DNA of 64,000 bases from Gordonibacter massiliensis (ex Traore et al. 2017) (GCA_900170005.1 LT827128.1:1302001-1366000); one strand, 5' to 3'; numbered from the stretch's first letter, positions 34,027-43,426 are shown. Notes: generated by a model from the sequence alone, not told the origin. Made by a program: numbers and translations.

Positions 34027-34944
34027 TCATTCCGGTTCTTCCGTGCTGGGAACAGCTCCGGGAGGAGGCGTGAAGTCGGCTGCAAGCTCCAGGAACGACT
34101 CCACGGCGCGGCTGCGGAACTTGTCGCGCTTGTACACCATGTAGATGCGGTGGAAGTCGCGCGGCACGTCGCGCAGCGGCACGATGGAGACGCCGCTGAA
34201 CGACTTCAACCCGATGGAAAGCGTGGCCAGCCCGCACAGCGTGGGATCGGACGCCACCATGCCGCCCATGGTGATCTCGTCCTCGTACTCGCGCACGGCG
34301 GGCAGATCGTACTCGGCCAGCACCTCGTCGACCTCTTCGCCGATAGGCGTTCCGGTGCGGTACGTGCACACCGTGTAGCCGTGCAACTCGTCAAGGGAGA
34401 GCGACGAGCGGTTCGCCAGCGGATGGTCCTTCGACATGAAGGCCACCAACTCGTGGGACACGGCATGCTCGAAGCATAGGTCGGGTTTGTTAGGAGCCTT
34501 CGCGGCGAACACCACGTCGTAGTCGTCTCGCTCGAGGCCCTCGATGAGCGGCAGCGAGAAACCTTGGAACATGTTGATCTTCACACCCGACCCGTACACG
34601 GCGCGATAGGCCTTGATCAGGCTCGGCAGGTAATCTCCCTGCACGGTGAAGATGGCCCCCACGTTGATGACGCCCACCAGGTCGTCGTTGTACTCGCGCG
34701 CGAGCTCGATGCCGCGGTCGATCTCCTGCAGGCCGCGTTTCACGCACTCGTTGAACTCGCTGCCGAACCTCGTGAGGCGCACGCCGCGTCCCTGGCGCTG
34801 GAACAACGGCGCGCCCAGCTCCGCCTCGAGCGCCTTGATGGCGTGGGTGAGCGAAGGTTGCGTGATGTAGAGGTCGCGAGCCGCCTGCGCGTAGTGCTGG
34901 AGCTCGGCCAGCTTCACGAAGTAACGCAGATGGGAGAGGTTCAT
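34027..34944 (-). CDS. LysR-family regulator
   Basis: 305 residues. The N-terminal winged helix (MNLSHLRYFVKLAELQHYAQAARDLYITQPSLTHAIKALEAELGAPLFQRQGRGVRLT) is standard LysR, followed by a substrate-binding domain with the usual hinge. It ends opposite the plus-strand module 4 and lies downstream of the MFS gene at 35143 on the same strand (198-nt gap), so it may regulate either; LysR genes are more often divergent from their target, and no divergent gene exists here. The effector is unknown. Confidence 0.88.
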   Translation of the reverse strand: MNLSHLRYFVKLAELQHYAQAARDLYITQPSLTHAIKALEAELGAPLFQRQGRGVRLTRFGSEFNECVKRGLQEIDRGIELAREYNDDLVGVINVGAIFTVQGDYLPSLIKAYRAVYGSGVKINMFQGFSLPLIEGLERDDYDVVFAAKAPNKPDLCFEHAVSHELVAFMSKDHPLANRSSLSLDELHGYTVCTYRTGTPIGEEVDEVLAEYDLPAVREYEDEITMGGMVASDPTLCGLATLSIGLKSFSGVSIVPLRDVPRDFHRIYMVYKRDKFRSRAVESFLELAADFTPPPGAVPSTEEPE

Positions 34945-35142
34945 GGCAGGCCCGTCCTTGTCGGTCGAGTGGATGCGCTTCCCTTGAACTGCACGACTTG
35001 CCTCCTCTTCGAGGCCCTGCCGGATGCGGGCGAGTAGAACACGCTGTCGCCTATTGTAGCAGCCTTGGATGGGCGGAAGGCAAGCATTTCTATCAGGGCG
35101 CGAAGCAAGAAGCCCCCTCCCCCTGTTATTCCGAGCGGAGCG

Positions 35143-36444
35143 CTAAAGCCGCTCGAGGTACACCCTCCTTCCGGCACGGTAAGCGACGGTGAAGCCCGCG
35201 AATATGACGACGATGCTCGCGAGCCCCGCGACGAAGAACGCGTCCCATCCAACGTGTTGGTACAGCAAAGCCAAACCCGAGGCGGCAAACGCGCCCACCA
35301 GGTTCACCGGGATCAAAACAACCGAGTATATCTGGTCGTAGTCCCTGCTGCCGAACACGAGCCGCGTGACGTAAGGAAGAAGCGTGGTGACGAACGGGTA
35401 GATCAGGCCGTAGAGCAGACCGCCGCCGAACAGAACGGGCAGGCAAACCGCCTCGCCACCTGCCCAGATGCACGACAGGCCCAGAAAGCCGCCCATGCAG
35501 CCCACGACGAGCGCCAGCTGCACGGACTTCGACTCCAAAGCCCCGATGAGCACCTTTCCGCCCGCCATGCCCACCATGGTGAAGGCTTCGAGCGTTCCGG
35601 ACATGACCATGAGGGCCGCCACGGCCTCCAACGTCGAGCGGTCGATGGCAACGTAGCTTTGGTAGAACGTCGTGAAGTGCTGCGGGAACACGCCGCCCAC
35701 GTTTGCCATGCAGCCTGCGAACACGAGCGCGTAGAAGTACCAGCTTCTGAACGCCCGCTTGGCAGGAACGCCCGGCAGTTCGCGCACGGCGTCGCCGGCG
35801 GCTGCGGGCGACGCCAAAGCCTCGCCGTAAGCCCGCAACCCCACGTCTTCCGGATGCGAGCGGATGGCGAATACGGTGAACGGCACGCTCAGCGCGAAAG
35901 CGACGATTCCCAGCACTAGGTACACCTCGCGCCAACCCGATAAGTCGGCGCCGAGCAGATGCTGGCCGATGAGGTTGAGCACCGCACCGCCGACGCCGGT
36001 CATGGCGTACGTCAGCCCGAGCACCAGGCCGAGGCGTTTTTTGAACCACCGGTTGAGAAGGCTCGCCACCATGAGCCACAGCAAGGTTATCTCGCCGAAA
36101 CCTATCAGCACGCCCGAGACGTACCACTGCCACAGCTCGGTGTAGAACGACATGGCCATGAAGCCGCCGCTGGTGGCCACGGCGGCGGCGGTGCAGACGA
36201 CGCGCATGTCGAACCGATGCAGAACCTTGCCCATGACGGGCGACAGGACCACTTCGGCAAGGTACACGATGGTCATGTAGAACGAAACCTGGAACACGTC
36301 GACGCCCAGGTACTGCGACACGGGCCGGTAGCACAGACCGGGCACGCTGAACGCGACGGCCGCGCACCCGAACGTGCAGAAAACGCAGGTTGCGAGCACC
36401 GCCCAATGCCGGGGCGTCATGTGCTGGGTTCGAGCGCCGCCCAT
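35143..36444 (-). CDS. MFS transporter, OFA-like
   Basis: 433 residues and 12 helices. I chose ATG 36444 (MGGARTQHMTPRHWAVLATC) with AGGGGGT upstream; ATG 36420 is the alternative. The pattern FGCAAVAFSVPGLCYRPVSQYLG, MAMSFYTELWQWYVSGVLIGFGEITLLWLMVASLLNRWFKKRLG matches the porters at 6336 and 36667, so the three are paralogues. It lies 222 nt after the next MFS gene upstream on the same strand. It is probably an exchanger for small carboxylates related to the surrounding CoA modules. Confidence 0.86.
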   Translation of the reverse strand: MGGARTQHMTPRHWAVLATCVFCTFGCAAVAFSVPGLCYRPVSQYLGVDVFQVSFYMTIVYLAEVVLSPVMGKVLHRFDMRVVCTAAAVATSGGFMAMSFYTELWQWYVSGVLIGFGEITLLWLMVASLLNRWFKKRLGLVLGLTYAMTGVGGAVLNLIGQHLLGADLSGWREVYLVLGIVAFALSVPFTVFAIRSHPEDVGLRAYGEALASPAAAGDAVRELPGVPAKRAFRSWYFYALVFAGCMANVGGVFPQHFTTFYQSYVAIDRSTLEAVAALMVMSGTLEAFTMVGMAGGKVLIGALESKSVQLALVVGCMGGFLGLSCIWAGGEAVCLPVLFGGGLLYGLIYPFVTTLLPYVTRLVFGSRDYDQIYSVVLIPVNLVGAFAASGLALLYQHVGWDAFFVAGLASIVVIFAGFTVAYRAGRRVYLERL

Positions 36445-36666
36445 TGCGACCCCCTGTCTCGAAGGGGGCGTCCCCGCCCCACCCACCTCTTGTTCGATCC
36501 CTGATCGCCCGCGCCTTCGCCCAGCATCGGCGGCCCGCTTCGCACCGCCGTCCTCGACGTGCGAGCGCCCCTGCGGCCAAAGCACGTGCCGCCCGTTCGA
36601 ACCGCAAGGGTGCTCGCACCCGAAGGCGCGGAGCCTGCCTGCGGGCCTTGCGGCCCGCCTGCGAGG

Positions 36667-37962
36667 CTATTCGGTCCACTGGGCCTTGATGGCCTTCTGC
36701 TTTCCGAAGGAGTACAGGCCGCACAGCAGCACGACGACCTGCATGACCAGCCCGACGATGAACACGACGGGATAGCCGAAGTTCGAGCCGAGGAACGCCC
36801 AGATGGTCGCGCCGAACGCGCCCATGAGGTTCACGAACACCGACACGCGGGAGTAGATCTCGGAGTACTCGCGCGTGCCGAAGATCTGGCGCACCACGAT
36901 GGGGCACAGCACCACGGCGCTGGCGAAGAAGAAGCCGTAGATGCAGGCGCCGGCGTAGAGCATGATCTCGGACTGCACGCCCAGCCACACCAGCAGGATG
37001 CCGGCCACGCCGGCCACGAACGCGGCGATCATGGTGGTGCGCGCGTTCTTGTCGGCGAAGCCGCCCATGGCCACCTTGGATATGGCCTGCGCCACCATCA
37101 CGGCCACCGACATGATGCCGCCGACCACGGCCACGTCGTAGGCAACGCTGCCCGCCGCGCCCAGCGAGCGCATGTAGGACGGGAACTGCGGGGCGATGAT
37201 GGTGAGGAAGTTGATGAGGCCGGCGTAGATGAAGATGGCGTAGAACACGGGGCTCTTCATGGCCTTGGAGGCCGACAAACCGCGCGGCTTCTCGGGAGCG
37301 GCGTTGTCCGACACTTCGGCGCCGTAGGGGGCCAGGCCCACCTCCTCGGGCGTGGAGCGGATGCAGAACAGCGTGAAGGGCAGGGACGTGACGAGCGCGA
37401 TGACGCCCCAGATGAGGTAGATCTGCGTGTAGGCCATGCCGCCAGCGTTGAGCGAGGTGAACAGGCCGTTCCAGATGGCGCCGCCCACGCCGGTCATGGC
37501 CATGCAGATGCCCAGGAAGAAGCCCGCGTTCTTTTTGAACCAGCGGTTCAGGAGCGTCGGCAAGGCCAGCCACAGGATGGAGATCTCGCCCAAGCCCAGC
37601 ATGACGCCCGAGATGTAGAACTGCCAGATCTCGGTGTACAGGCTCATGAGGATGAAGGCGACGCCCACGAGCGCGGCCGACACCGACAGGATGATGCGGA
37701 TGTCCATCTTCTGGATGAGCTTGCCGGCGATGGGCGAAGCGATGGTCATGGTCAGATACAGCACGGTGATGTAGAGGGCGAACGGCGCCGTGTTCAGCGA
37801 TCCGTCGGCCGTGTACTGCCCCAGCGCCTCGGACACGACCGGCTGGAAGTTCGTCCAGGTCGAAAACGTCAGAGCCGAGCAGCCGAACGTCAACATGATG
37901 CCGGTTACGATGAGCAGCACGTGCCGCGAGCTCATCTTCACCTTCGTTGTCTCATTACTCAC
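36667..37962 (-). CDS. MFS transporter, OFA-like
   Basis: 431 residues. The start is GTG 37962 (VSNETTKVKMSSRHVLLIVTGIMLTFGCSALTF) with AGGAGAGG upstream. It has 12 helices with the same signature loops as its neighbours (YTEIWQFYISGVMLGLGEISILWLALPTLLNRWFKKN). It is adjacent to the porter at 35143 and downstream of the ACAD at 38245 (282-nt gap), all on the minus strand, so the three may share a transcript or at least a substrate. The direction of transport cannot be judged. Confidence 0.87.
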   Translation of the reverse strand: MSNETTKVKMSSRHVLLIVTGIMLTFGCSALTFSTWTNFQPVVSEALGQYTADGSLNTAPFALYITVLYLTMTIASPIAGKLIQKMDIRIILSVSAALVGVAFILMSLYTEIWQFYISGVMLGLGEISILWLALPTLLNRWFKKNAGFFLGICMAMTGVGGAIWNGLFTSLNAGGMAYTQIYLIWGVIALVTSLPFTLFCIRSTPEEVGLAPYGAEVSDNAAPEKPRGLSASKAMKSPVFYAIFIYAGLINFLTIIAPQFPSYMRSLGAAGSVAYDVAVVGGIMSVAVMVAQAISKVAMGGFADKNARTTMIAAFVAGVAGILLVWLGVQSEIMLYAGACIYGFFFASAVVLCPIVVRQIFGTREYSEIYSRVSVFVNLMGAFGATIWAFLGSNFGYPVVFIVGLVMQVVVLLCGLYSFGKQKAIKAQWTE

Positions 37963-38244
37963 GATTGATCCTCTCCTAACATTTGCTTTTCCCCTGCCCC
38001 GTGCGCCCGTCCGACTGCCATCGGCCGGCCGCTTGAGGGCGGTGAACGATTTCCCGTGGGAAGTCGCACCGAGGACGAACTCCTGAGGTTATAATCCCGC
38101 GATTCTTAGCAAATTGGGACGGTCAATATTGAAAATATGAGTAATGATTCGTTTCTTCTATGAGTCGCTGCATCGAGGCGCGCCCGTATGCGACGCGCAC
38201 GGCGTCGGCAACGGTTTGGGACATGCGGCGGTTTCTGTCGGCCG

Positions 38245-39429
38245 CTAGGCTCGATCCTCTTCCGCCAATGCGGCGTACTTGTCCATGAGCAGGGGCGCGG
38301 CGATGTAGACCATGATCTGGTCGGTGCCCTCGGCTATCTGGAAGCCGCGGCAGTCCTCCCAGATGAACGACACCCGCTCGCTGCACGTGTAGCCGCGCCC
38401 GCCGAACACCTGCAGCGCATCGGAAGCCACCTCGGTGGCGGCTCGCGGCACGTAGCGCTTCGCCAGCGCCACGGCCAGCCTCGTGGCCTTGGCGTCCGCA
38501 CCGTCGTCCAGCATCCACGCCGCCTTGTACACGGCGTTGCGCATGTTCTCCAACTTCACCTCCATGTCCACGAGCATCTGCTCGATCACCTGGAAGTTCG
38601 CGATGTTCGTGCCGAACGCCGTGCGACGCCGCGCATAGCCCACGGCGTCCTCCATGGCAGCTTGGGCCAATCCCAGCGCCGTGGCGCACGAGAAGAGGCG
38701 ACCCAGCTCGAACAGGTGGAACAGCTGGGGAAAGCCGGTTCGCTTGCCGTGCAGGCGGTAGTTCTCGTCGAGGCGCACGTCTTTGAACACCACATCGGAG
38801 AAAGGCAGCATGGACTGGCCGGTCTTCTTGATGGGATACACCTCGATGCCGGGCAGGTTGTGCGGCACGAGCCACAGCGACAGCGCCGGGTACTTGCCCT
38901 GCGGCGCATCCTGGTCGACGGCAGCCACCAGCAGATACGGCGCGAATTCGCCGTTGTTCACGAACGTCTTGCGCCCCGACAGTATGAGCCTTCCGTCCAC
39001 CGTGCGAGTGGAGGTGCGCATGCTCATGGTGTCGGAGCCGCCCTCGGGCTCGGATATGGCCAGCGCGAAGGCAAGGCGCCCCTCGTTCTGGAACTGGGCG
39101 CGCACGAAGGAGAACTCGTCGGTGTCGGCGAACTCCTCCATGATCTGAAGGTTGAGGAAGTCGTTGGGAAACGGCAGCGTCGCGCCGCTCACGCGTGCCA
39201 GCTCCTCCAGCACGAGCACCTGGGCCACGAGGTCGTAGTCACGGTGGTCGCGGCGGTGGATGACGCCGAAGCCGTTGAAGTCCAGGTTGACGAAATCGCG
39301 CACCACCTCGTCGGGCAACCCTCCGTCGCGACGCCATTGGCTCACGTTCTCGAACGTGAAATGCTGGCGGCCGAACGTCCGCACCGATTCGATGAGCTTC
39401 TCGTGATCAGCAGTGAGACCGAAATCCAT
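38245..39429 (-). CDS. Acyl-CoA dehydrogenase (stand-alone)
   Basis: 394 residues starting MDFGLTADHEKLIESVRTFG; ATG 39429 follows AGAGGTGCGG, and 55 open codons upstream are non-homologous. The FAD loop is ISEPEGGSDTMSM. The classical C-terminal catalytic Glu is present (Glu367, IAEGTDQIM) and the alternative site is Gly243 (FELGRLFS). An ARRRTAFGTNIANFQVIEQMLVDMEVKLENMRNAVYKAA segment is well conserved. It is divergent from the thioesterase at 39653 and upstream of two MFS genes. No ETF, ligase or transferase is directly attached. Confidence 0.88.
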   Translation of the reverse strand: MDFGLTADHEKLIESVRTFGRQHFTFENVSQWRRDGGLPDEVVRDFVNLDFNGFGVIHRRDHRDYDLVAQVLVLEELARVSGATLPFPNDFLNLQIMEEFADTDEFSFVRAQFQNEGRLAFALAISEPEGGSDTMSMRTSTRTVDGRLILSGRKTFVNNGEFAPYLLVAAVDQDAPQGKYPALSLWLVPHNLPGIEVYPIKKTGQSMLPFSDVVFKDVRLDENYRLHGKRTGFPQLFHLFELGRLFSCATALGLAQAAMEDAVGYARRRTAFGTNIANFQVIEQMLVDMEVKLENMRNAVYKAAWMLDDGADAKATRLAVALAKRYVPRAATEVASDALQVFGGRGYTCSERVSFIWEDCRGFQIAEGTDQIMVYIAAPLLMDKYAALAEEDRA

Positions 39430-39652
39430 TCCGCACCTCTTTCGTGTTGGGTTCAGTGTACCCGATGAGCGGTCGAGCGTCGATGCGTCGAACCGCTCCA
39501 CGCGACCGTTCGCAGGGAGTCTGACCGTCAATTCGGCGATTGTGGGTAGCGAATCAAGGGTCAAACGCCGCCCGAGCATCGCTTTTTCAAACAAGGCGGC
39601 TTATGATGACCCGAGCGGACGTGCTTGCGAACGCGCGCGAAAGGAGCGTCAC

Positions 39653-40066
39653 ATGACCGAACTGACCCCAGAATTGGTGGCGGAGCTGAAACGCAACGTG
39701 CCGCCCCAGCGAGAGTTGGAGGGCATCGAGATCACGGCCTCCGAGCCGGGCGGCGTGCGCTACGAGATCGACGTGCCCTCGTCGGTGCTCAACTACCACG
39801 GCACCATCCACGGCGGCTTCATGTCAACGCTGCTCGAGGTGGCGGCCGGCATGGCCACGTACGCCTACGGCGTGAGCAACGTCGCGCTTGCTTGCTCCAC
39901 GAACTTCATTCGCGCCATGGGAGCCGAACGCGTGGCCGTGACGGCCGAGGCGTCCCACAAAGGCCGAAGCACCGCCGTGGTGCACTGCTCCGTCAACCAA
40001 GCGTCCACCGGAAAGCTCGTAGCCGAGGCGACGTACACCATGTTCCTGTTGGGGCCCCTGGCGTAG
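39653..40066 (+). CDS. Hotdog thioesterase, PaaI type
   Basis: 137-residue hotdog protein. The active-site loop is HGTIHGGFMSTLLEVAAGMATYAYG, with HGG and Glu (LLEVA) as in PaaI/acyl-CoA thioesterases. A second core strand CSTNFIRAMGAERVAVTAEASHKGRS is typical. ATG 39653 has AAAGGAG upstream. It is divergent from the ACAD at 38245 with a 223-nt shared region, and converges on a second hotdog gene. Such enzymes release CoA from stalled or aromatic acyl-CoA intermediates, a fitting housekeeping role in this island. Confidence 0.85.
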   Translation: MTELTPELVAELKRNVPPQRELEGIEITASEPGGVRYEIDVPSSVLNYHGTIHGGFMSTLLEVAAGMATYAYGVSNVALACSTNFIRAMGAERVAVTAEASHKGRSTAVVHCSVNQASTGKLVAEATYTMFLLGPLA

Positions 40067-40118
40067 ACGAGCCGCCTTTCGTCGTCTTAGGCAGGCATTC
40101 GGCAGAAGCGCGAGGCCG

Positions 40119-40601
40119 TCACACGACGCCGGGATTGCGGGGAAAGTACGGCTCGGGCGGAAGCGCCGCAGGATCGATCGACCCGACGAAGAACAGGCCG
40201 ACTTCGGCCGTCACGCACAGACGTCCGTTTCCGTCGACGATACGAACTTCCACGAGCGCCGTCGACGAGCCGTCGTGCAGGACGCGCGCCTCGACAGCCA
40301 CGCTGTCGCCCACCTCCACGCCCCGGATGAAATTGAGGCTGGCCTGCTGCGTCACGTTGCGCTTGCCCAGCGTGTAGCCCGCCATGCACGCCGTCACGTC
40401 CACCAAATACATGAGGTATCCGCCATGCACCTTGCGAAACAGGTTGGACGTCTCGGGCGGCGCGGCCACGCGGTTGCGCACGAACCCGCGCCGCAGCTCC
40501 TCGCTGACCACGGCCGTGAAGCCCCCGAGATCGCTCAAGTGGTTAAGGCACCCTTCGCGCAGATACGCGGGCAGATCGACGGATTCCGCAAGATGGACCA
40601 C
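40119..40601 (-). CDS. Hotdog thioesterase, PaaI type (end of module 5)
   Basis: 160 residues. The start is GTG 40601 (VVHLAESVDLPAYLREGC) with AAAGGAG 5 nt upstream. The active loop is FRKVHGGYLMYLVDVTACMAGYT (HGG with Asp in LVDVT), and QQASLNFIRGVEVGDSVAVEARVLHDGSST gives the second strand pair. It lies 92 nt after fixX in the module 5 operon, so it is probably cotranscribed with the ACAD and fixABCX and releases free acid from the product acyl-CoA. It is not closely similar to the hotdog gene at 39653. Confidence 0.85.
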   Translation of the reverse strand: MVHLAESVDLPAYLREGCLNHLSDLGGFTAVVSEELRRGFVRNRVAAPPETSNLFRKVHGGYLMYLVDVTACMAGYTLGKRNVTQQASLNFIRGVEVGDSVAVEARVLHDGSSTALVEVRIVDGNGRLCVTAEVGLFFVGSIDPAALPPEPYFPRNPGVV

Positions 40602-40693
40602 CGGTTCTCCTTTCGAAAACGCCCTCCCCCGAACACCCAAAAGAGTCGAGGCTTTTTCAGAGTGCCGACCCGAGCGGCCATGCGCCGCGATCC

Positions 40694-40993
40694 CTAGCCG
40701 AAGCGGTACTCCACGCCCATGGTGGGCTGGGGGTTCTCCCACTTCTTCACGATGGTGGAGCCGCAGGCGATGCGGCAGGTGCCGCACTCGAGGCACCCCG
40801 CGTAGTCGAAGGACTTCTTGCCCTCGGCGTCGACCTTGTAGAGCGCCGCCGGGCACACGCGCACGAGCTTCAGGAACTCCTCAGTGTCGGGGTCGTCCAC
40901 GAGCTCGATGTGGGCGCTCTCCTCGTCCACCTCGTACTTGTCCAGCGCCAGGAACTCGTCGACGTTGACCGTGATCTCGGCTATCTTGCTCAT
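40694..40993 (-). CDS. fixX: Ferredoxin-like protein FixX (module 5)
   Basis: 99 residues, near-identical to the copy at 8652, with the same Cys ligand set (VCPAALY, CLECGTCRIACGS). It overlaps fixC by 4 nt. Differences are concentrated at the N-terminus (MSKIAEITVN against MSEVNEITVN) and a few single residues. It is followed after 92 nt by a thioesterase instead of a terminator, so this operon extends further than module 2. Confidence 0.93.
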   Translation of the reverse strand: MSKIAEITVNVDEFLALDKYEVDEESAHIELVDDPDTEEFLKLVRVCPAALYKVDAEGKKSFDYAGCLECGTCRIACGSTIVKKWENPQPTMGVEYRFG

Positions 40994-42285
40994 AGGGACT
41001 TCACCGCGCCTCTCACTTCCTTGGCGAGCTTGAACAGCCCGCGCTTCTTCACTATGGGCATCATGCGCTTCACGAGCGGCCTCTGCGGCGCGCCGTCCAC
41101 GCTGAACATGGCGTTGAACACCTCTTTCACCATGACCGGGTAGTCGGTGAACATGCTCGACCACCCCTCCATGACGTGGGGCCATTTGGAGAAGGTCTTG
41201 AGGTCCTGGATGACGAAGGATCCCTCCATCGCGGTTTTGTAGGAGGCGAGGCCCGCCTCGCTCACGTCGCCCTCGTCGATGGCCTCGACGGCCGCCTGGC
41301 CGGCCATCTGGCCGGAGGCCACCGCGAAGTCCATGCCGCGCACCTGGTAGCCCATGTTCATGCACAGGCCGGCGGTCTCGCCGGCCACCAGGCAGCCGTC
41401 GAACACGTACTTGGGCACCATGCCGTAGCCGCCCTCGGGCACCATGTGGCCGGAGTGCTCGACGAGCTTGGCGCCCTTGATGATCGGCGCGACCGCCGGG
41501 TGGTTCTTGAAGTCCTCGAGCATCTGGTAGACCGGAGACTCGTTCGCGCCGTCGGCGGCCAGCGAGATCGTGGCCACGAGCCCCAGGCTGATCGAGTCCT
41601 TGTTGGTGTAGAGGAACCCTCCGCCGACGTTTCCGTGCGTGCAGTCGCCGACGAAGAGCATCGCCGCGCCCTCGCCCTCCGGGACCAGGAAGCGGTCCTC
41701 GATCTGGGAGGCCGGCAGCTCGAACACCTGCTTGATCCCGACCGCCATCTGGGAGGGCTTGGGCCTCGGGTTGCCGAGGCACCTCTCGGACAGGATCGGG
41801 TTCACGCCCTCGGCGAGGATGGTCACCTGCGCGGTGATCTCGTCCTCGCCCGCGCGCACGCCGACCACGCGGCCGGCGTCGTCCTTGATGAGCTCCTCGA
41901 CCGCGATGCCGCAGATGTACTCCGCGCCGGCGTCCTCGGCCTTCGAGGCCAGCCACTGGTCGAAGGGCGCGCGCAGCACGGCGTAGGAGTCCCTGCCCTC
42001 CTCGGCCAGCTCGGGGCTCGTGAAGTCTATCGCCATCTGGCTCTCCGGGTCCATGAAGGCCATGCGCTCGTGGGTGATCTTGCGCTCCAGCGGGGCCTCG
42101 GACTCGAAGTCCGGGAACACCTTCTTGAGGCTGTGCGAGTAGATGCGCCCGCCGGTCATGTTCTTCGCGCCGGCGAAGTTGCCGCGCTCCACGACGAGGA
42201 CGGACTTGCCGGCCGACGCGGCCGTGTAGGCCGCCACGGCCCCGGCGCAGCCCGAGCCCACGACGATGACGTCGAAATCTGACAT
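40990..42285 (-). CDS. fixC: FixC-type FAD quinone oxidoreductase (module 5)
   Basis: 431 residues starting at ATG 42285 (MSDFDVIVVGSGCAG; AGAGAGGAAACC upstream). The first codons differ from the other two copies, which start with GTG and have two extra residues. The FAD motif and the AEGVNPILSERCLGNPRPKPSQMAVGIK region are the same as in module 2. The central part (about 41300-42010) is almost base-for-base the module 2 gene, including silent sites; both ends are clearly diverged. It is coupled to fixX by an ATGA overlap. Confidence 0.93.
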   Translation of the reverse strand: MSDFDVIVVGSGCAGAVAAYTAASAGKSVLVVERGNFAGAKNMTGGRIYSHSLKKVFPDFESEAPLERKITHERMAFMDPESQMAIDFTSPELAEEGRDSYAVLRAPFDQWLASKAEDAGAEYICGIAVEELIKDDAGRVVGVRAGEDEITAQVTILAEGVNPILSERCLGNPRPKPSQMAVGIKQVFELPASQIEDRFLVPEGEGAAMLFVGDCTHGNVGGGFLYTNKDSISLGLVATISLAADGANESPVYQMLEDFKNHPAVAPIIKGAKLVEHSGHMVPEGGYGMVPKYVFDGCLVAGETAGLCMNMGYQVRGMDFAVASGQMAGQAAVEAIDEGDVSEAGLASYKTAMEGSFVIQDLKTFSKWPHVMEGWSSMFTDYPVMVKEVFNAMFSVDGAPQRPLVKRMMPIVKKRGLFKLAKEVRGAVKSL

Positions 42286-42361
42286 GTTGGTTTCCTCTCT
42301 CATCTTCCGAATACGTGCCGCCGCCTCGGGTTTCGGCGAGGTTTCGACCGCGTACGAGCCG

Positions 42362-42478
42362 AGGGGCGAGGACGATGCGCCCACCAAGCGAGTTCCGCAG
42401 GAGCCGAAACGTCCGGCGGGCGTTTCGCGCGACCTCAGGACCGCCGAGCGACTGGGCGCGTCGTCCCCGCCCCGGCAG
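42362..42478 (-). other. Folded intergenic element between fixB and fixC (copy 2)
   Basis: It corresponds in position and inner sequence to the element at 243-352. The inner hairpin (about 42404-42413 with 42417-42426) has one C-to-T change that keeps a G-T pair. The outer stem is completely different in sequence (gaggacga type) but still pairs over about 18 bp with one mismatch and one wobble. Conserved unpaired blocks include caccaagcgagttccgca and gagcgactgggcg. Confidence 0.6.
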
Positions 42479-42490
42479 GTCGGCATGCGC

Positions 42491-43375
42491 CTACAGCGCC
42501 GCGACCAGCCTCGGCAGCACGTCCTTCAAATCGCCGACGATGCCGTAGTCGCACTGCCTGAAGATGGGCGCGCTCTTGTCCTTGTTGATCGCGAACAGGG
42601 TGCCCGCGCGGTTGCAGCCCACCATGTGCTGCATCTGGCCGGAGATGCCGCAGGCCACGTAGGCCTTCGGCGAGAGCATGAGGCCCGACACGCCGATGTA
42701 CGTTTCGCTGGGAAGCCAGTCCACGCCCTCCGTCAACGGACGGGAGCAACCCAGGCCCGCACCCAACTTGTCGCAGAGCGCGCGGGCGAGGTCGAGGTCG
42801 GCCTCCTCGGCGAAGCCGCGGCCGGCGGCCACGACGACGTCGGCCTTGCCGAGGTCGACGCCGCTCAGCTCGCGGGGCTTGCGATCGAGCAGCTCCACCG
42901 GATGCGCCGGCGCGACCCAAGCGACGTCCTCGACGGCGTTCGCGCCGGAGGGCTCGGCGCCCTCGAAGGCGCCGGCGGCCACGGTGTACACGGCCACGTC
43001 GCCGACCGGCTTCTGCACGCGCTCGGCGACGCCGCCGAAGTACAGGCTCCTCGCACCCGCGTCCTCGAAGCCCAGAACGTCGGTGACGGTCGCGGTGCCC
43101 GCATGGGCGGCCAGCTTGCCGGCGACGATCTTCATGCGGCGCGTGGGCTCCACCAGCACGACGCCCGGCTGCTCGGCGTCGAACACGGCCGAGACGGTGT
43201 CGGCCGCGTCCTCCATCACGGCGCCCTCGGGCACCGAGATGCGTGCGACCTTGTCGGCGATGCCCTCCGGGGCGTCGCCGAAGGAGACGAGCACGACCTC
43301 GTCGGCCATGGTGCGTGCGCCGGCGGCGAGCTCGCGGGCGGCGTCGGAGCGTTCAGCGATTACCAGTGCTTTCAT
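42491..43375 (-). CDS. fixB: Electron transfer flavoprotein alpha subunit, FixB type (module 5)
   Basis: 294 residues from ATG 43375 (MKALVIAERSDAAREL); AGGCAGGG lies upstream, and a TTG three codons earlier is not needed. The FAD region GISGQMQHMVGCNRAGTLFAINKDKSAPIFRQCDYGIVGDLKDVLP is intact. The protein mixes features of the other copies: most of it matches the module 2 copy, but the last 30 residues match module 1 (AINKDKSAPIFRQCDYGIVGDLKDVLP), suggesting recombination among the three loci. It starts 51 nt after fixA. Confidence 0.93.
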   Translation of the reverse strand: MKALVIAERSDAARELAAGARTMADEVVLVSFGDAPEGIADKVARISVPEGAVMEDAADTVSAVFDAEQPGVVLVEPTRRMKIVAGKLAAHAGTATVTDVLGFEDAGARSLYFGGVAERVQKPVGDVAVYTVAAGAFEGAEPSGANAVEDVAWVAPAHPVELLDRKPRELSGVDLGKADVVVAAGRGFAEEADLDLARALCDKLGAGLGCSRPLTEGVDWLPSETYIGVSGLMLSPKAYVACGISGQMQHMVGCNRAGTLFAINKDKSAPIFRQCDYGIVGDLKDVLPRLVAAL

Positions 43376-43426
43376 GGGTATCAACCCTGCCTTTCTGCGA
43401 AGTGGGATTCGGTTTGCGACCAGGGG

